From positions 124,001 to 188,000 of the forward strand of contig JAEPMI010000010.1 of assembly GCA_017644045.1 (NCBI GenBank): DNA of 64,000 nt, given 5' to 3'. This DNA is from Deltaproteobacteria bacterium (GTDB taxonomy: Bacteria; Myxococcota_A; Polyangia; Polyangiales; Houyiibacteriaceae). This document shows, piece after piece, positions 1 through 13,708 of this stretch (the stretch's first letter is position 1; each line of letters begins with the position of its first letter). A program made the translations under genes and the position numbers. A model generated the notes under the pieces. That model was not told the origin of the DNA and made no database searches. It saw nothing but the letters and a program-made list of their open reading frames with translations.

Positions 1-1185
1 CAGGAGCTGACCGAGCGCGTCCGCGCCGTCGAGCGAGTCACGGATCACGCCGAGGTCACGCGGAGTCGCCACGCCGAGCGCGGCGCGGGTGGCCAGCCGC
101 TCGAGGTCGCCGACCCGCTTCATCGCGTCGCGGACCTGACCGCGGGTGGGGGCGTCGTTCAGGAACGCTTCGACGGCGTCGTGCCGACGACGGATGGCCG
201 CGAGATCGGTGAGCGGCGCGAGCAGCCGCCGACGCAGCATGCGACCACCCATCGGCGTGCGCGTCTCGTCGATGAGGTGGAGCAGCGAGCCCTTCCGCTC
301 GCCGGCCAGGGTCTTCACCAGCTCGAGGTTGCGGATCGCCACCTCGTCGAGGTGCAGATAGGCCTTCGGGTCGTGGATCCCGAGCCGCTGGATGCGGATG
401 GCCTTGCCCGGCTGGCTGCGCTGGGCGTAGCCGAGCGCGAGGGCCGCCGCCTTCAAGGCCGTGGCCGGCAGCGCGTGGCGGGCGACCTCGAGCTCTTCGG
501 CGGCGACCTCGCCACCTCCGAGACAGCCGGTGATGAGCCCGTCGGGATCCTCGGGTGTCTCCACGAGCCGCGGCTGGTCGAGACCGACGCCGCGCAGCGC
601 GACGAGGAGCGCGTCACCGACGCTCCCGTCGTGGACGAGCTCGCGCGCCTCGAGCCGGCTGACCTCCGCGAGCGCGGCGGCTTCGTCCGCGAGACCGCAC
701 GCGATCAGCTCACCGGTGCTCAGGTCGTAGGCCGCGAGTCCGACCGAGTCGTCGGTGGCGGTCAACGCGACCAGGTAGTTGGCGACGCGCGCGTCGAGGG
801 CCGCTTCTTCGAGGCAGAGCCCCGGCGTGACCACCCGGACGACCTCGCGCGGGACGACGCCCTTCACGGTCTTCGGGTCCGCCATCTGCTCGCAGATGGC
901 CACCGGCTGCCCTTGCTCGAGCAGGCGCGTCAGATAGCCGGTCGCCGCGTGGTGCGGCACGCCGGCCATCGGAATGTCCTCGCCCTTCGGACCCTTCCCG
1001 CGCGTGGTCAGCGTGATGTCGAGGAGCTCCGACGCGCGGACCGCGTCGTCGTAGAAGAGCTCGTAGAAGTCCCCGAGGCGGAAGAAGAGCAGCGCCTCCG
1101 GGTACTGCTCCTTGGCCCGCAGGAACTGCTGCATGACGGGGGTGTGCTCCCCCTTCTTCTTCCGCTGCTTCTTCGACGAGCCCAC
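1..1185 (-). CDS. mutS: DNA mismatch repair protein MutS, N-terminal part (runs off left edge)
   Basis: This is the amino-terminal part of MutS, the ATPase that binds mispaired bases and starts mismatch repair. About 395 codons are readable; the lever, clamp and ATPase domains lie outside the window. The mismatch-binding motif is visible as GDFYELF, with the Phe-x-Glu pair at about residues 40 and 42, followed by sequence typical of domain I and the connector. The GTG at 1185 was chosen because the conserved TP-x-MQQ segment lies partly upstream of the first ATG (1134). It begins 10 bases after the stop of the lipoprotein gene upstream, so it may be the third member of that unit. Family identity is secure; the exact start is less so. 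Confidence 0.93.
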   Translation of the reverse strand, partial: MGSSKKQRKKKGEHTPVMQQFLRAKEQYPEALLFFRLGDFYELFYDDAVRASELLDITLTTRGKGPKGEDIPMAGVPHHAATGYLTRLLEQGQPVAICEQMADPKTVKGVVPREVVRVVTPGLCLEEAALDARVANYLVALTATDDSVGLAAYDLSTGELIACGLADEAAALAEVSRLEARELVHDGSVGDALLVALRGVGLDQPRLVETPEDPDGLITGCLGGGEVAAEELEVARHALPATALKAAALALGYAQRSQPGKAIRIQRLGIHDPKAYLHLDEVAIRNLELVKTLAGERKGSLLHLIDETRTPMGGRMLRRRLLAPLTDLAAIRRRHDAVEAFLNDAPTRGQVRDAMKRVGDLERLATRAALGVATPRDLGVIRDSLDGADALGQLL

Positions 1186-1195
1186 GGGCCCGGAC

Positions 1196-3640
1196 TCACT
1201 CGAAGACGTTGGCGACCTGGAACTCCTCCGTCTCGTACTGGACGAGGGCGCTGGAGTTCGAATCGATCACGTAGAGGCGTTCGTCCACGTCCGAGTAGAC
1301 CACGTCCTGGACGATGGAGATCACCGACTGTCGCCCCGGCCGCGCGCCGACGGGAATGGTGAAGGTGGTGGGCGCACCGGTCAGCGTGAAGTCCAGCACC
1401 GCCTCTTCGTTCACCGGGATCGCGTCGAGCGTGAAGGCGATGTACGGGTTCTGGTAGGGCGCCGGCTGGGTGAGCGGCGGGTCGATCTCGGGGTCGAGAA
1501 CGATGCCGTTCTGCGCGCGGCCGTTGACGTACGTCGAGGGGTCGTCCGAAACGATGGGCTGATTGACGGTGTCGACGATGCAGAAGTCATCGCCCTCACG
1601 AGCGGTCACGCGGTGCAGGAACCCGGTCCTCGAACCGCTGACGAGGAAGGACTGCTCCACCCGAACCCGAATGCCAACGAACTCGTTCTCGGGGTAGCAC
1701 TCGCGCAGGGCGACGTCGTCGACCGATGGAGCGAAGCCGTCCGCTTCGAGCCACGAGGCGAACGCCTGACGGATGGGGAGCTCGAGGAAGCGCCGCTCGT
1801 ACGTGTCACTCCCGGTCGGTTCGAAGTACTCCCTGCAGGTATCGTCGTTCCTCTTGTTCTCGGGGGGCTCCGTGGTGATGACCAAGGAGTCCCCGATCCC
1901 CGCCTCGGGTTCGTCCGGGAAGAGATCCATGTTGTTCTGGCCGAGCACACCGGACTCGCAGAAGGAGCCACCCCCTTCCTGGAGGGTGAACCCGTAGAAC
2001 CCCGCGTCTCGCGCCGTGAGTCGAGCGAGCGTCGTCGTCCTTGGGATCGTTCCCTCGTAGGTCGCCGTCCACCGCTCGGCGCCGAGCGCCCACGGATCCT
2101 CGGCGGCGCAGAGGATCTCCCCGAACACGAACGCCTGGCCCGGCGGGCAGGCGACTTCGCCGGCCTCACCGGTCACCGGCGCCAGTCCGTCGATCAGCTC
2201 CTCGCCAGTCACCGAGTCCGCGAGCCGGCCCACGCCGTCGACCGTCAGGGTCGGCGAGCCGAGCGTGTCCACGCCGGCGACCACGAAGTTGGCCACGCGC
2301 GGACGGTGCCGCTGGATGTAGACGTACTGATCGACCTCTTCGGCCCCGTCGGCCGCGCACTCGAAGCCGCGGCACGGTCCGTCGAGGTCCACCACGTCGA
2401 CGATCTGCATACCGCCAGTGGCGAGGCCCACGGCCAGGAACACGCCACGGAGGTTCAGAGGCCCTTCGTCGCCGTCGGGCGTCGCGCAGTAGTCGGGCTC
2501 GGCCGCGTCGTAACCCCGAGCGATGACGTCGAGAGCCGTCGCCTTCCCGTCGAGGCGGAGGCGGTCGGAGAACTCCAGGCCGAAGCTGACCGGGAGCACC
2601 TTGCCGAAGGTCTCCGCGTTCGACGGGTCGTACTCCATCACGAGGACGCTCTGATCGGTGTCGTCGATGGCGTAGAGGTACCGAGTGGTGCCCGAGACCA
2701 TTCCGAGGGTGTCGTCGATCGGAACCTCGGGCGAGACCGCCATGTCGCGAACGGGCGCGCCGGGCGCGAGCGGCTCGAGCTCGGTGAGCGAGCCATCCAT
2801 CGGATCGATCGCGAATCGATAGATGAGCGGAAGCTGACGGTCCGCGACGAGCAGCTCGTCGTCCCCGCCGAGGTTGTCGACGATCAGGAGCCGGTGGGGC
2901 TCGGCGGCGTCGCCCGATCCGACGATCTCGGTGCGGACCCGTTCGACCTCGGGGGTGCCGAGCCCGACCGTGTCGCCTTCGGCGGCACAGACGTACTCGT
3001 AGTCGGTGGGAGCCCCGGCGGTGGGCGACGGAAGGTCCGCGGGAACCGTCGGCGTCAGGGCGGCTGCCATGTCGACGGAGATGCTGAGGTCCACCTCGCT
3101 GATCGCGAGCGGCACCACGATCCCGGCCGACGGCACGACGGTGTAGGCGACGGGGGCGTCCGGCGCGAGCACCAGGTCGGTCGGTCCACCGGGCAGATGC
3201 ACTTCGCCCGGCGCCTCGGACTCCTCCAGGCCGAGGAAGCGCCCGGTGGGAACCCACTCGATGGTGCGCGACCCGTAGGCCGCCAGGTAGGTCATCTCCG
3301 GCTCTTCCGGACGCACCGCGATGGCCGACGGGAACTCGCCGACGCGCGTGAAGGTGAAGCCCGGCACCCGCTCGTCCGCGTCAATGACGCGACGGCGACG
3401 GAAGTCGATGGCCCCGACCTCGCCGCTGGCCGTCTGGGTCACGAGGCCCACGAGCGCCATCTCGTCGTCGGTCGTGCCGGTGACGCCCGTGCAGTCATCG
3501 AGGTCCACCAGCGTCGAGGTCGCGACGTCGACGCAGACGTACGCGATGGCGCCAGGCCGCTCGAAGGTGGCCGGGGTGACGACCGTCGGGTCCTGGCCGC
3601 AGGCGAAGGCCAGCAGCGCGAGCATGGAGACGCGGCGCAT
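1196..3640 (-). CDS. Large lipoprotein of unknown function, possible beta-propeller
   Basis: An 814-residue secreted lipoprotein. The ATG at 3640 is followed by a short basic segment, a hydrophobic stretch and the lipobox LAFAC, so the mature protein should be lipid-anchored at about residue 17. The rest is rich in Asp, Gly, Val and Pro with repeated beta-strand-like segments that recall YVTN or NHL type propellers, but I cannot assign a defined domain. The start codon shares one base with the stop of the lipoprotein gene upstream (TGATG), so the two are almost certainly translated together and probably act together at the cell envelope. mutS follows after 10 bases. Function unknown. Confidence 0.85.
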   Translation of the reverse strand: MRRVSMLALLAFACGQDPTVVTPATFERPGAIAYVCVDVATSTLVDLDDCTGVTGTTDDEMALVGLVTQTASGEVGAIDFRRRRVIDADERVPGFTFTRVGEFPSAIAVRPEEPEMTYLAAYGSRTIEWVPTGRFLGLEESEAPGEVHLPGGPTDLVLAPDAPVAYTVVPSAGIVVPLAISEVDLSISVDMAAALTPTVPADLPSPTAGAPTDYEYVCAAEGDTVGLGTPEVERVRTEIVGSGDAAEPHRLLIVDNLGGDDELLVADRQLPLIYRFAIDPMDGSLTELEPLAPGAPVRDMAVSPEVPIDDTLGMVSGTTRYLYAIDDTDQSVLVMEYDPSNAETFGKVLPVSFGLEFSDRLRLDGKATALDVIARGYDAAEPDYCATPDGDEGPLNLRGVFLAVGLATGGMQIVDVVDLDGPCRGFECAADGAEEVDQYVYIQRHRPRVANFVVAGVDTLGSPTLTVDGVGRLADSVTGEELIDGLAPVTGEAGEVACPPGQAFVFGEILCAAEDPWALGAERWTATYEGTIPRTTTLARLTARDAGFYGFTLQEGGGSFCESGVLGQNNMDLFPDEPEAGIGDSLVITTEPPENKRNDDTCREYFEPTGSDTYERRFLELPIRQAFASWLEADGFAPSVDDVALRECYPENEFVGIRVRVEQSFLVSGSRTGFLHRVTAREGDDFCIVDTVNQPIVSDDPSTYVNGRAQNGIVLDPEIDPPLTQPAPYQNPYIAFTLDAIPVNEEAVLDFTLTGAPTTFTIPVGARPGRQSVISIVQDVVYSDVDERLYVIDSNSSALVQYETEEFQVANVFE

Positions 3641-5127
3641 CAGATGAGCTCCTGGACGGCGCGCGGGCGGCCGACGAAGCCGAGGGTCGCGGGCGAGCAA
3701 CCGACACTGGTGTCGTCCGTGGGATCGGGAGGCTCGAAGTCGTCGTCGATCAGACAGTCGAACATCGGCTGGAGATCGAGCACGCGAAGCACCGACGAGC
3801 GGAAGTCGCCCACGTAGACCCGCTTCCGGGTCACGTCGACGGCGAGCTCGAAGGGACCGCCGAGGCTGCGGACGATGCCGACCAGCCGCTCGGCGTCGAG
3901 GTCGATCACGAAGAGGTCGCGGCTGTCGAAGTTGGTGACGAACGCGAGGGTGAAGCTCGGGCCGGTGTCGGGCATGCCGTCCCCGTCGACGTTGTCGAAG
4001 TGCTCGACCTCCATCCGCGAGGGGCCGAAGCCCACGGGGATCTGCGCACGCACGTCGATGGCGCCTTCGCTGCCTTCCACGTCGACGACCAGCACGGCGC
4101 GGGGTCGGCGCGCGAGCACGTAGGCCCGGCGCACGTCCGGCCGCGGGTCGAAGCGGACCACGCGCGTGTCGCCGAGGATGTCGCTTCCCGTGTCGACGCC
4201 GGTGACCGCGAGGTCCGAGGCGCGGAAGAGGAAGCTGTTGTCGGCGGTCTGTCCGAGCGCGACGCCCACGCGCGGGATGACCGGGTCGAACGCGGTGGCG
4301 ACCCAAAGAGACCCGTCGACCGGATCGGACGCGAACTCGACGAGCTCGTTGGGCAGCCCATCGAGGGTATCGACGAGCGCAGGGCGCGCGCCGTCGATGG
4401 TCTCCGAGAAGAGGCTCATCCGGCCACCGCGATGAGCCATGACGATGTAGTTGCCTGTGGCTCCGTCGAGGCGGTCGGCGCGAGCGCCGACGACCAGGGA
4501 GACGGGATCGGGGGGAACCAGGAGACCGTCCTCGCGCGCGGCGCCATCCTCGGCGCTCCGGAAGGTGTCGGTGCACGTGTGGCGGTCTCCGTCGACCAGC
4601 GCCTCGGAGTCTTCCATCGCGCCGCAGGTCAGGACGCCCGTGGCGCTCATGTCGACGTGGCTGAGATTGCCCTCGCTCCGCACGGGCAGGTAGAGGCGCG
4701 AGCCATCGCCCGAGGGGGCGAGCCCGAGGCCATCCGCGAACGAGCCCGTCAGCACCTCGCTGACGAGCAGGCCGTCCACGGGCTGAATCCCCGGGTTCAG
4801 ATCGTCGCGGATGTCCTCGCTCGGGATGATCCCGCAGTCCGACCGGTCATCGATCGAGAGGTCACCGCAATGGTCCCCGAGTGCCACGTTCAGGCGATCG
4901 AGATCGTACGCCTGCAACGAGCCCGCGTTGTAGCGCAGGTCGAAGTTCGAGTTGGCGACCACGAGGTAGTCGCCACCGTCCTCCGCCGAGTCCGCCGAGA
5001 TCTCCAGCGCGATGGGGAAATAGATGCGTCCAGGCGGCGGCGGAGCGCCGTCGGAGCCGCAGCCGAGGGCCGCGGAGACGACCGCCAGAAGGGCCGGAAA
5101 GAAAGTGTCGCGAACGGAACGCCGCAT
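3640..5127 (-). CDS. Lipoprotein with YVTN-like beta-propeller repeats
   Basis: A 495-residue predicted lipoprotein. I start it at the ATG at 5127, which gives a basic n-region, a hydrophobic core and the lipobox AALGC; an upstream in-frame ATG at 5157 would put ten extra residues before the signal and is less likely. The body has repeated blocks such as FVTNFDSRDLFVIDLD and RKRVYVGDFRSSVLRVLDL, which resemble YVTN-family propeller blades found in surface proteins. It is first in a coupled pair with the 814-residue lipoprotein (TGATG junction). A role at the outer surface or in the periplasm is inferred from the signal; ligands are unknown. Confidence 0.85.
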   Translation of the reverse strand: MRRSVRDTFFPALLAVVSAALGCGSDGAPPPPGRIYFPIALEISADSAEDGGDYLVVANSNFDLRYNAGSLQAYDLDRLNVALGDHCGDLSIDDRSDCGIIPSEDIRDDLNPGIQPVDGLLVSEVLTGSFADGLGLAPSGDGSRLYLPVRSEGNLSHVDMSATGVLTCGAMEDSEALVDGDRHTCTDTFRSAEDGAAREDGLLVPPDPVSLVVGARADRLDGATGNYIVMAHRGGRMSLFSETIDGARPALVDTLDGLPNELVEFASDPVDGSLWVATAFDPVIPRVGVALGQTADNSFLFRASDLAVTGVDTGSDILGDTRVVRFDPRPDVRRAYVLARRPRAVLVVDVEGSEGAIDVRAQIPVGFGPSRMEVEHFDNVDGDGMPDTGPSFTLAFVTNFDSRDLFVIDLDAERLVGIVRSLGGPFELAVDVTRKRVYVGDFRSSVLRVLDLQPMFDCLIDDDFEPPDPTDDTSVGCSPATLGFVGRPRAVQELI

Positions 5128-5197
5128 GGCGGCGCAACCTACACGGGGGCCATGCACGGCGCCACCCGCGGGGGCCGAATCCCGAGGGGACTCCGCC

Positions 5198-6766
5198 CTA
5201 CTCGTTCGCCCAGGGGTCGAGCACCTCGGTGTGGGGGCGGCGCATCATCGTCGGCGCCTCCTCCATCATGGGGGTGCTCGTGTTCTCCATGGCCGTCTCC
5301 GTCATGCCGCGGCTGGTGCGACGACGGGTGGTCGTGCGCTGCTCGCGCTCCAGCGTGAAGCGGACGGTCGTGGAGGTCCGAGGCGAGATCACGAGGGCCC
5401 GCGACTCGTAGCCCGGCATGCGGAGCTCGAGCTCGAGCCGACCCTCGGTCGGGCGATCGACCTCCATCGGCGCGTTGCCGAGGAGCTCGTCCCCACGCCA
5501 GACCTCGGCGCCCTCGGGGTTCGAGACGATGTTCACCTTCACGACCTCGGCCGCGCCGGTCTCTGCCGTCTCCTCGGGCACCTCCTCGGTCTCCTCCGGC
5601 ACCTCTTCGGAGACCTCGGGCGACTCGGCGATCGGGGGCGTCTCGACGATCGGCTCGGGCGGGTCCTCGCCCGCGAGCATCACGGCCGCGGCCGCGCCGC
5701 CGCCGATGAGCAGCACCGCCAGACCGGCGATCAGGGGCAGCTTGGACTTCCCGCCACCGCCGAGGTTCGGCGCGTCGATGCTGTCGGTCGCGCCGGTCCG
5801 GAAGCTGGTGGTGGTCTCGCGGGCCATCGTGCCCACGCCGGCTTCGACGCGCTCCAGATCCTGGAGGAGCTCCTCCATGGTCTGGTAGCGGACGTCCGCC
5901 TGCTTGGTCATCGCCTTGAGGATGACCAGCTCGAGCTCCTCGGGGATCGAGGGCACCAAGGTCCGCGGCGCCGCGGGCTCCTCGTAGAGGTGCTTGGTGA
6001 GGATGCCCATCAGGTTGTCGGCGTCGAAGGGCACGTCGCCGGTCGCCATCTCGTACATGATGACGCCGAGGGCGTAGATGTCGGTGCGGTGGTCGACCCC
6101 GCTGCCCGCGCACTGCTCGGGCGACATGTAGTGGGGCGTGCCGAAGACCTGACCCGCGCGGGTCAGCTTGCTCGAGGAGCCCCCGACCTTCGCGATACCG
6201 AAGTCGAGCACCTTGACGAAGTTCGAGTCCCCGCCGCGCTTGATCAGGTAGATGTTGTCGGGCTTCAGGTCGCGGTGAACGATGCCCGCCTCGTGGGCGG
6301 CGCCGAGCGCGCGACAGAGCTGCTTGGTGACGTGGACGATCCGCTTGGGGTCCATGCCCGTGCGGGGCGCCGGCTGACCGGGCTCGGCCGGTGGGGGCGC
6401 CGCGGCCTCCTCGATGGCGCCGGTCAGGTCGACGCCGTTGAGGAACTCCATGACGAAGTAGGTCGAGCCATCGGGGAGCGTCCCGAAGTCGCTGATGTCG
6501 ATGATGTGCTGGTTACCGATGGCCGACGCGGACTGCGCCTCCTGGCGGAACCGGGTGATGATCTCCTCGTCCCGGCTCACGTCCGGGCGAAGGACCTTGA
6601 TGGCCAGCGGCTTGTTCAGGACGATGTGGCGAGCCTTGTAGACCAGGCCCATGCCGCCCTCGCCGAGGACGCTCTCGACCTCGTAGCGGCCATCGATCGT
6701 CGTGCCGACGATCTTGTCCTGGCCCGGCCCCTGCTCTCCGTCGACGACTCTCAGCTCCGCGGTCAC
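5198..6766 (-). CDS. Membrane Ser/Thr protein kinase with C-terminal PEGA domain
   Basis: A 522-residue Hanks-type kinase. The glycine loop GEGGMG is near residue 35, the ATP lysine near 57, HRDLKPDN at 164-171, DFG at 188-190 and the APE-like PHYMSPEQ near 211-218. After a linker, a hydrophobic segment at about 343-364 should cross the inner membrane, and the outer part ends in a PEGA module (SNPEGAEVWRGDELLG) before a Thr/Arg-rich tail. Such kinases are abundant in myxobacteria and sense or signal at the envelope. The start is a GTG at 6766. It stands alone: the next gene upstream, ppdK, ends 304 bases away and probably belongs to another transcript. Confidence 0.95.
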   Translation of the reverse strand: MTAELRVVDGEQGPGQDKIVGTTIDGRYEVESVLGEGGMGLVYKARHIVLNKPLAIKVLRPDVSRDEEIITRFRQEAQSASAIGNQHIIDISDFGTLPDGSTYFVMEFLNGVDLTGAIEEAAAPPPAEPGQPAPRTGMDPKRIVHVTKQLCRALGAAHEAGIVHRDLKPDNIYLIKRGGDSNFVKVLDFGIAKVGGSSSKLTRAGQVFGTPHYMSPEQCAGSGVDHRTDIYALGVIMYEMATGDVPFDADNLMGILTKHLYEEPAAPRTLVPSIPEELELVILKAMTKQADVRYQTMEELLQDLERVEAGVGTMARETTTSFRTGATDSIDAPNLGGGGKSKLPLIAGLAVLLIGGGAAAAVMLAGEDPPEPIVETPPIAESPEVSEEVPEETEEVPEETAETGAAEVVKVNIVSNPEGAEVWRGDELLGNAPMEVDRPTEGRLELELRMPGYESRALVISPRTSTTVRFTLEREQRTTTRRRTSRGMTETAMENTSTPMMEEAPTMMRRPHTEVLDPWANE

Positions 6767-7070
6767 GGCTCACTCACTTCGCTCGAGGGACGCCCGAGCG
6801 GCGCCCACATTCCTACGAACGGGCTCCGCGAACGTTTCTCCATGGGACAAGAAAAGCTCACGAGCCACTCACCATCGGTGCCGCAGTTTCTACCGCGGAC
6901 GTAGTCGTTCAACGACACGCGCATCCTCGTTCCCCAAAATCTTCCGTTGTGTCGGGCCCCGCGTCAAGCTGCAGGCCCCCTCGAATCGGTCTCGGGGCGT
7001 GGAACCCCGAGGCCCAGCCGGACCTTGGGTGTCCCCCAGATTGGGGTTCATTCAGGGAGGGAACGTCGGA
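6767..7070. other. Intergenic stretch between kinase gene and ppdK
   Basis: This 304-base gap holds no convincing gene. It should carry the end of the ppdK transcript and the promoter of the kinase gene, both read on the minus strand. A strong hairpin lies at 6988-7014. A shorter palindrome, CCCCAGATTGGGG, occurs near 7035-7047. I see no confident -35/-10 pair. Confidence 0.6.
6988..7014 (-). terminator. Probable terminator hairpin downstream of ppdK
   Basis: Ten-base arms at 6988-6997 and 7005-7014 (GGTCTCGGGG and CCCCGAGGCC, with one G-T pair) enclose a seven-base loop. It lies about 57 bases past the ppdK stop. No T-run follows on the minus strand, so it may work with Rho or merely protect the 3' end. 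Confidence 0.45.
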
Positions 7071-9779
<2,709 letters not shown>

Positions 9780-9808
9780 GGGGTGTTCCTGCGGTTCGGT
9801 CGGGAGCG

Positions 9809-11887
9809 TCAGGCAGAAGCCATCAGGTGGATGTGGGCGATGCGGGTCACCGAATCGGCGATGCTCTTCAGGAGCGCGAGCCGGTTGGTGCGGACCTTCT
9901 CGTCGTCGACCATCACGAGGACGTCGTCGAAGTAAGTGTCGATCGGTCCCTTGAGCTCGCGGGCCACGAGACTGAGCGCGGTCGTGTAGTCGCGCTTCGC
10001 GTGGGCGTCGTCGAGCTGCGCGCGGACCTTCTCCCAGGTCTCGTGCAACGTCTTCTCGGCGCCGTCCTCGAGCAGGGCCGCGTCGACCGTGCCGGCCTCC
10101 GCGTCCTTGGTGATGTTGTTGGCGCGCTTGAACGCCACCGCGAGCGGCTCGTACTCGGGTAGCTCGCGGAAGCCGGCGACGGCCTTCATGCGCGCGTCGA
10201 GATCGCGGACCGAGCCGAAGCCGTCGTCGGTCCACGCACCGAGCGTCGCCTCGACCACGTCTCCGCTGTACCGATCGCGATAGAACGCGCGCAGCCGCGC
10301 TTCGAAGAAGCGATGGATCGCTTCGGTGACCTTCACCGGGTCGGCCTTCTCGATGGCATCGACCGAACCGAGGCCGAGCAGCCCCTGGTCGATCAGCTCG
10401 CGCAGGTGGATGTCGATCGGTCCCTCGAGGGCCGTGCGCACGATCGAGATGGCGGCCCTCCGGAGCGCGAAGGGATCGTTGCTGCCGGTCGGCTCGAGGC
10501 CGATGCCGAAGCAGCCGACCAGGGTGTCGATGCGGTCCGCGGTTCCCACCACGGCACCGAGCGCGCCCTCGGCCACCGGCGCGTCCGCGCCCGTCGGCTG
10601 GTAGTGCTCCGCGATGGCGTCGGCGACCTCGCCCTCGACGCCCTCGGCGAGCGCGTAGAAGCGACCCATCTCGCCCTGGAGCTCCGGGAACTCGAAGACG
10701 ATCAGCGACTCGAGGTCTAGCTTCGCGAGCTTCGCGGCGGCCTCGGCCTTGGTGACGTCACCGCCGCTCTTCTCCGCGAGCCACGCGCTCAGCGCCACGA
10801 TGCGGTCGACCTTCTCGCCGACGGTGCCGAGCTTGCGCTGGAAGATCGTCGCGTCGAGCTTCGGTCGCCAGCTCTGCATCCCGTGCTTGCGGTCCTCGGC
10901 GACGAAGAAGCGCGCGTCCGCGAGCCGTGCCCGAAGCACGCGGTCGTTGCCCTCGGCGATGATCGCCGGCGCCTCGGCCGTGTTCACCACGTTCAGGTAA
11001 CGCGGCATCAGCTTCCCGTCCGCGCCGCGGAGCGCGAAGTAGCGCTGGTGGTCGCGCATCACCGAGACGACCACGCTCTCGGGCAGCTCGAGGAACTGCG
11101 GGTCGAAGGAGCCGGGCACCACGAAGGGCGCCTCGACGAGGTCGGCGCACTCGCCGACGAGGAACTCGTCCGGCACCAGCGTCCCGCCGAGCTCCTTCGC
11201 GGCCGCCTCGAGGCGCTCCACCATCCGCGCCCGGCGCTTGGCCGGATCGACGATGACGTGCGCGTCGTCGAGCACCTGCTCGTAGACGCTCGCGCGGGTG
11301 AGCGCGACGGGCTCGGGCGCGAGGAAGCGGTGGCCGAGGGTCTGCCGCCCCGCCTCGACGCCGGCGAAGGCGAAGGGCACCGACTCGTCGCCCAGGAGCG
11401 CGACCAGCCACTGCACCGGGCGACCGAAGGCGAAGTCGCCCTCCCCCCAGCGCATGCTCTTCGGAAAGCGGATGCCGTCACAGATGGTGGGGAGCAGCTC
11501 GCCGAGCACCTCGGCCGTCGGTCGACCGGGCTCGTGCACCTCGGCCACGACGTAGTCGCCCTTGTCGGTCTCCTTCTTGGAGAGCTGCTCGACGGTCACG
11601 CCGTTCTTCTTCGCGAAGCCCTCGGCCGCCTTGGTGGGCGCGCCGTCCTTGAAGGCCACCGACCAGGGCGGGCCCTGCACCGTCTCGCGCCGTTCGGCCT
11701 GCGCCTCGGGCAGCCCTTCGAGCAGGAGCGTGAGGCGCCGGGGCGTGCCCTGGACCGCCACGGTCTCGGGGCCGAGGCGGGCCTCGGCGAGGACCTTCGT
11801 CGCGGACTCGTTCAGGCTCTCCAGGCCCGCTCGCAGGAACGAGGCGGGGAGCTCTTCGACGCCGATCTCGAGGAGGAAACGCTGCAT
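9809..11887 (-). CDS. glyS: Glycyl-tRNA synthetase beta subunit
   Basis: The 692-residue beta subunit of the bacterial alpha2-beta2 glycyl-tRNA synthetase, which binds tRNA-Gly and helps the alpha subunit charge it. The N-terminus MQRFLLEIGVEELPASF is the family hallmark, the middle has the HD-like region, and the C-terminal anticodon-binding part ends in IADSVTRIAHIHLMAS. The ATG at 11887 is clear. It lies 10 bases after a ROK-family kinase gene that separates it from glyQ; normally glyQ and glyS are adjacent or fused. ppdK follows after 29 bases. Confidence 0.97.
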   Translation of the reverse strand: MQRFLLEIGVEELPASFLRAGLESLNESATKVLAEARLGPETVAVQGTPRRLTLLLEGLPEAQAERRETVQGPPWSVAFKDGAPTKAAEGFAKKNGVTVEQLSKKETDKGDYVVAEVHEPGRPTAEVLGELLPTICDGIRFPKSMRWGEGDFAFGRPVQWLVALLGDESVPFAFAGVEAGRQTLGHRFLAPEPVALTRASVYEQVLDDAHVIVDPAKRRARMVERLEAAAKELGGTLVPDEFLVGECADLVEAPFVVPGSFDPQFLELPESVVVSVMRDHQRYFALRGADGKLMPRYLNVVNTAEAPAIIAEGNDRVLRARLADARFFVAEDRKHGMQSWRPKLDATIFQRKLGTVGEKVDRIVALSAWLAEKSGGDVTKAEAAAKLAKLDLESLIVFEFPELQGEMGRFYALAEGVEGEVADAIAEHYQPTGADAPVAEGALGAVVGTADRIDTLVGCFGIGLEPTGSNDPFALRRAAISIVRTALEGPIDIHLRELIDQGLLGLGSVDAIEKADPVKVTEAIHRFFEARLRAFYRDRYSGDVVEATLGAWTDDGFGSVRDLDARMKAVAGFRELPEYEPLAVAFKRANNITKDAEAGTVDAALLEDGAEKTLHETWEKVRAQLDDAHAKRDYTTALSLVARELKGPIDTYFDDVLVMVDDEKVRTNRLALLKSIADSVTRIAHIHLMASA

Positions 11888-11897
11888 CGCGTCTGGG

Positions 11898-12739
11898 CTA
11901 GCTCTTCTGGGCGCGCATTGCCAGACGGAAGGCCCCTTCGAGACCGGGCCGTTGCAGCCGCGGGGCGATCACGAAGCCCGGCGCCAAGGAGCGGTAGCTG
12001 CCCCCGAGCGCGGCCGCGGCGGCCTCGACGCGCGGCGCGAGGAAGGTTCGCGATTCGGGAACTCCGCCGCCCAGGACCAGCCGGTCGACCGGGGTCAGGA
12101 GCTGGATGGCGTGGACCAGCCGGCCGAGGTGGCGCGCGACCCAGTCCCAGACTGGGTCGTCGTCGGCGAGCGACGCGGGGTCCCCACCGGCGCGGGCCCG
12201 GAGCGCGGGTCCGGCGACCATCCCCTCCACACACTTGCCGTGGAAGGGACAGACGCCGTCGAAGGGGTCCTCGGCGTCGGCGGGCAGGTGGCCGGCCTCC
12301 GGATGGTCCGGCATCCGCGGCGTCTCCCCGTCGCGGACCCAGCCGACGCCGACGCCGGTGCCGACCGTGACGTACGCGAGCGTGCGTTCCCCGCCGTGCT
12401 CCGCTTCGGCCAGCGCAGCGGCGTTCACGTCGGTGTCGACCACCCAGGGGATGCCGCCGAGCCCCGCGGCGAGCCCCGGGCCGAACGCGGCGCCACCCCA
12501 TCCCGGCTTCGGCGTGTCGCGAAGGCAGCCGTAGGTCGGCGAGCTCGGGTTCAGGTCGACGGGGCCGAACGTCGCCAGGCCGAGCGCGGTCGGCGCGTGC
12601 GGTCGGATGGCCTCGAGGAGCGCGGCGAGCGTCCCGTCGGGGTCGGTGGTGTCGATGCGCCCGCGGACGAGCTCGCGCTCGCCGTCGCGGACGGCGTAGT
12701 GGGTGTGGGTCCCGCCACCCAGGACGGCGGCGAGCCCCA

Positions 12740-12740
<1 letters not shown>
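11898..12740 (-). CDS. ROK-family sugar kinase (fructokinase/YdhR type)
   Basis: A 280-residue ROK protein. It has the DTDVNAAALAE catalytic region, the TVGTGVGVG phosphate loop, the metal-binding motif CPFHGKCVEG with downstream GPALRARAG, and a C-terminal LVLGGGVPESR segment. This set fits the fructokinase/mannose kinase branch, which phosphorylates a hexose with ATP. The N-terminal ATP loop is altered (LGGGTHTH rather than DxGGTK), so activity should be tested. The GTG start at 12740 overlaps the glyQ stop by one base (TAGTG), so its translation is likely coupled to glyQ, while glyS follows after 10 bases. Its place inside the synthetase locus is unusual; a metabolic link is not evident. 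Confidence 0.85.

Positions 12741-13700
<960 letters not shown>

Positions 13701-13708
<8 letters not shown>

Noticed and set aside
1112-3817. A 901-codon open frame on the plus strand opposite the lipoprotein genes
   Set aside because: It has no family resemblance and runs antisense to genes with signals and coupled starts. In DNA this rich in GC, long frames opposite real genes are common.
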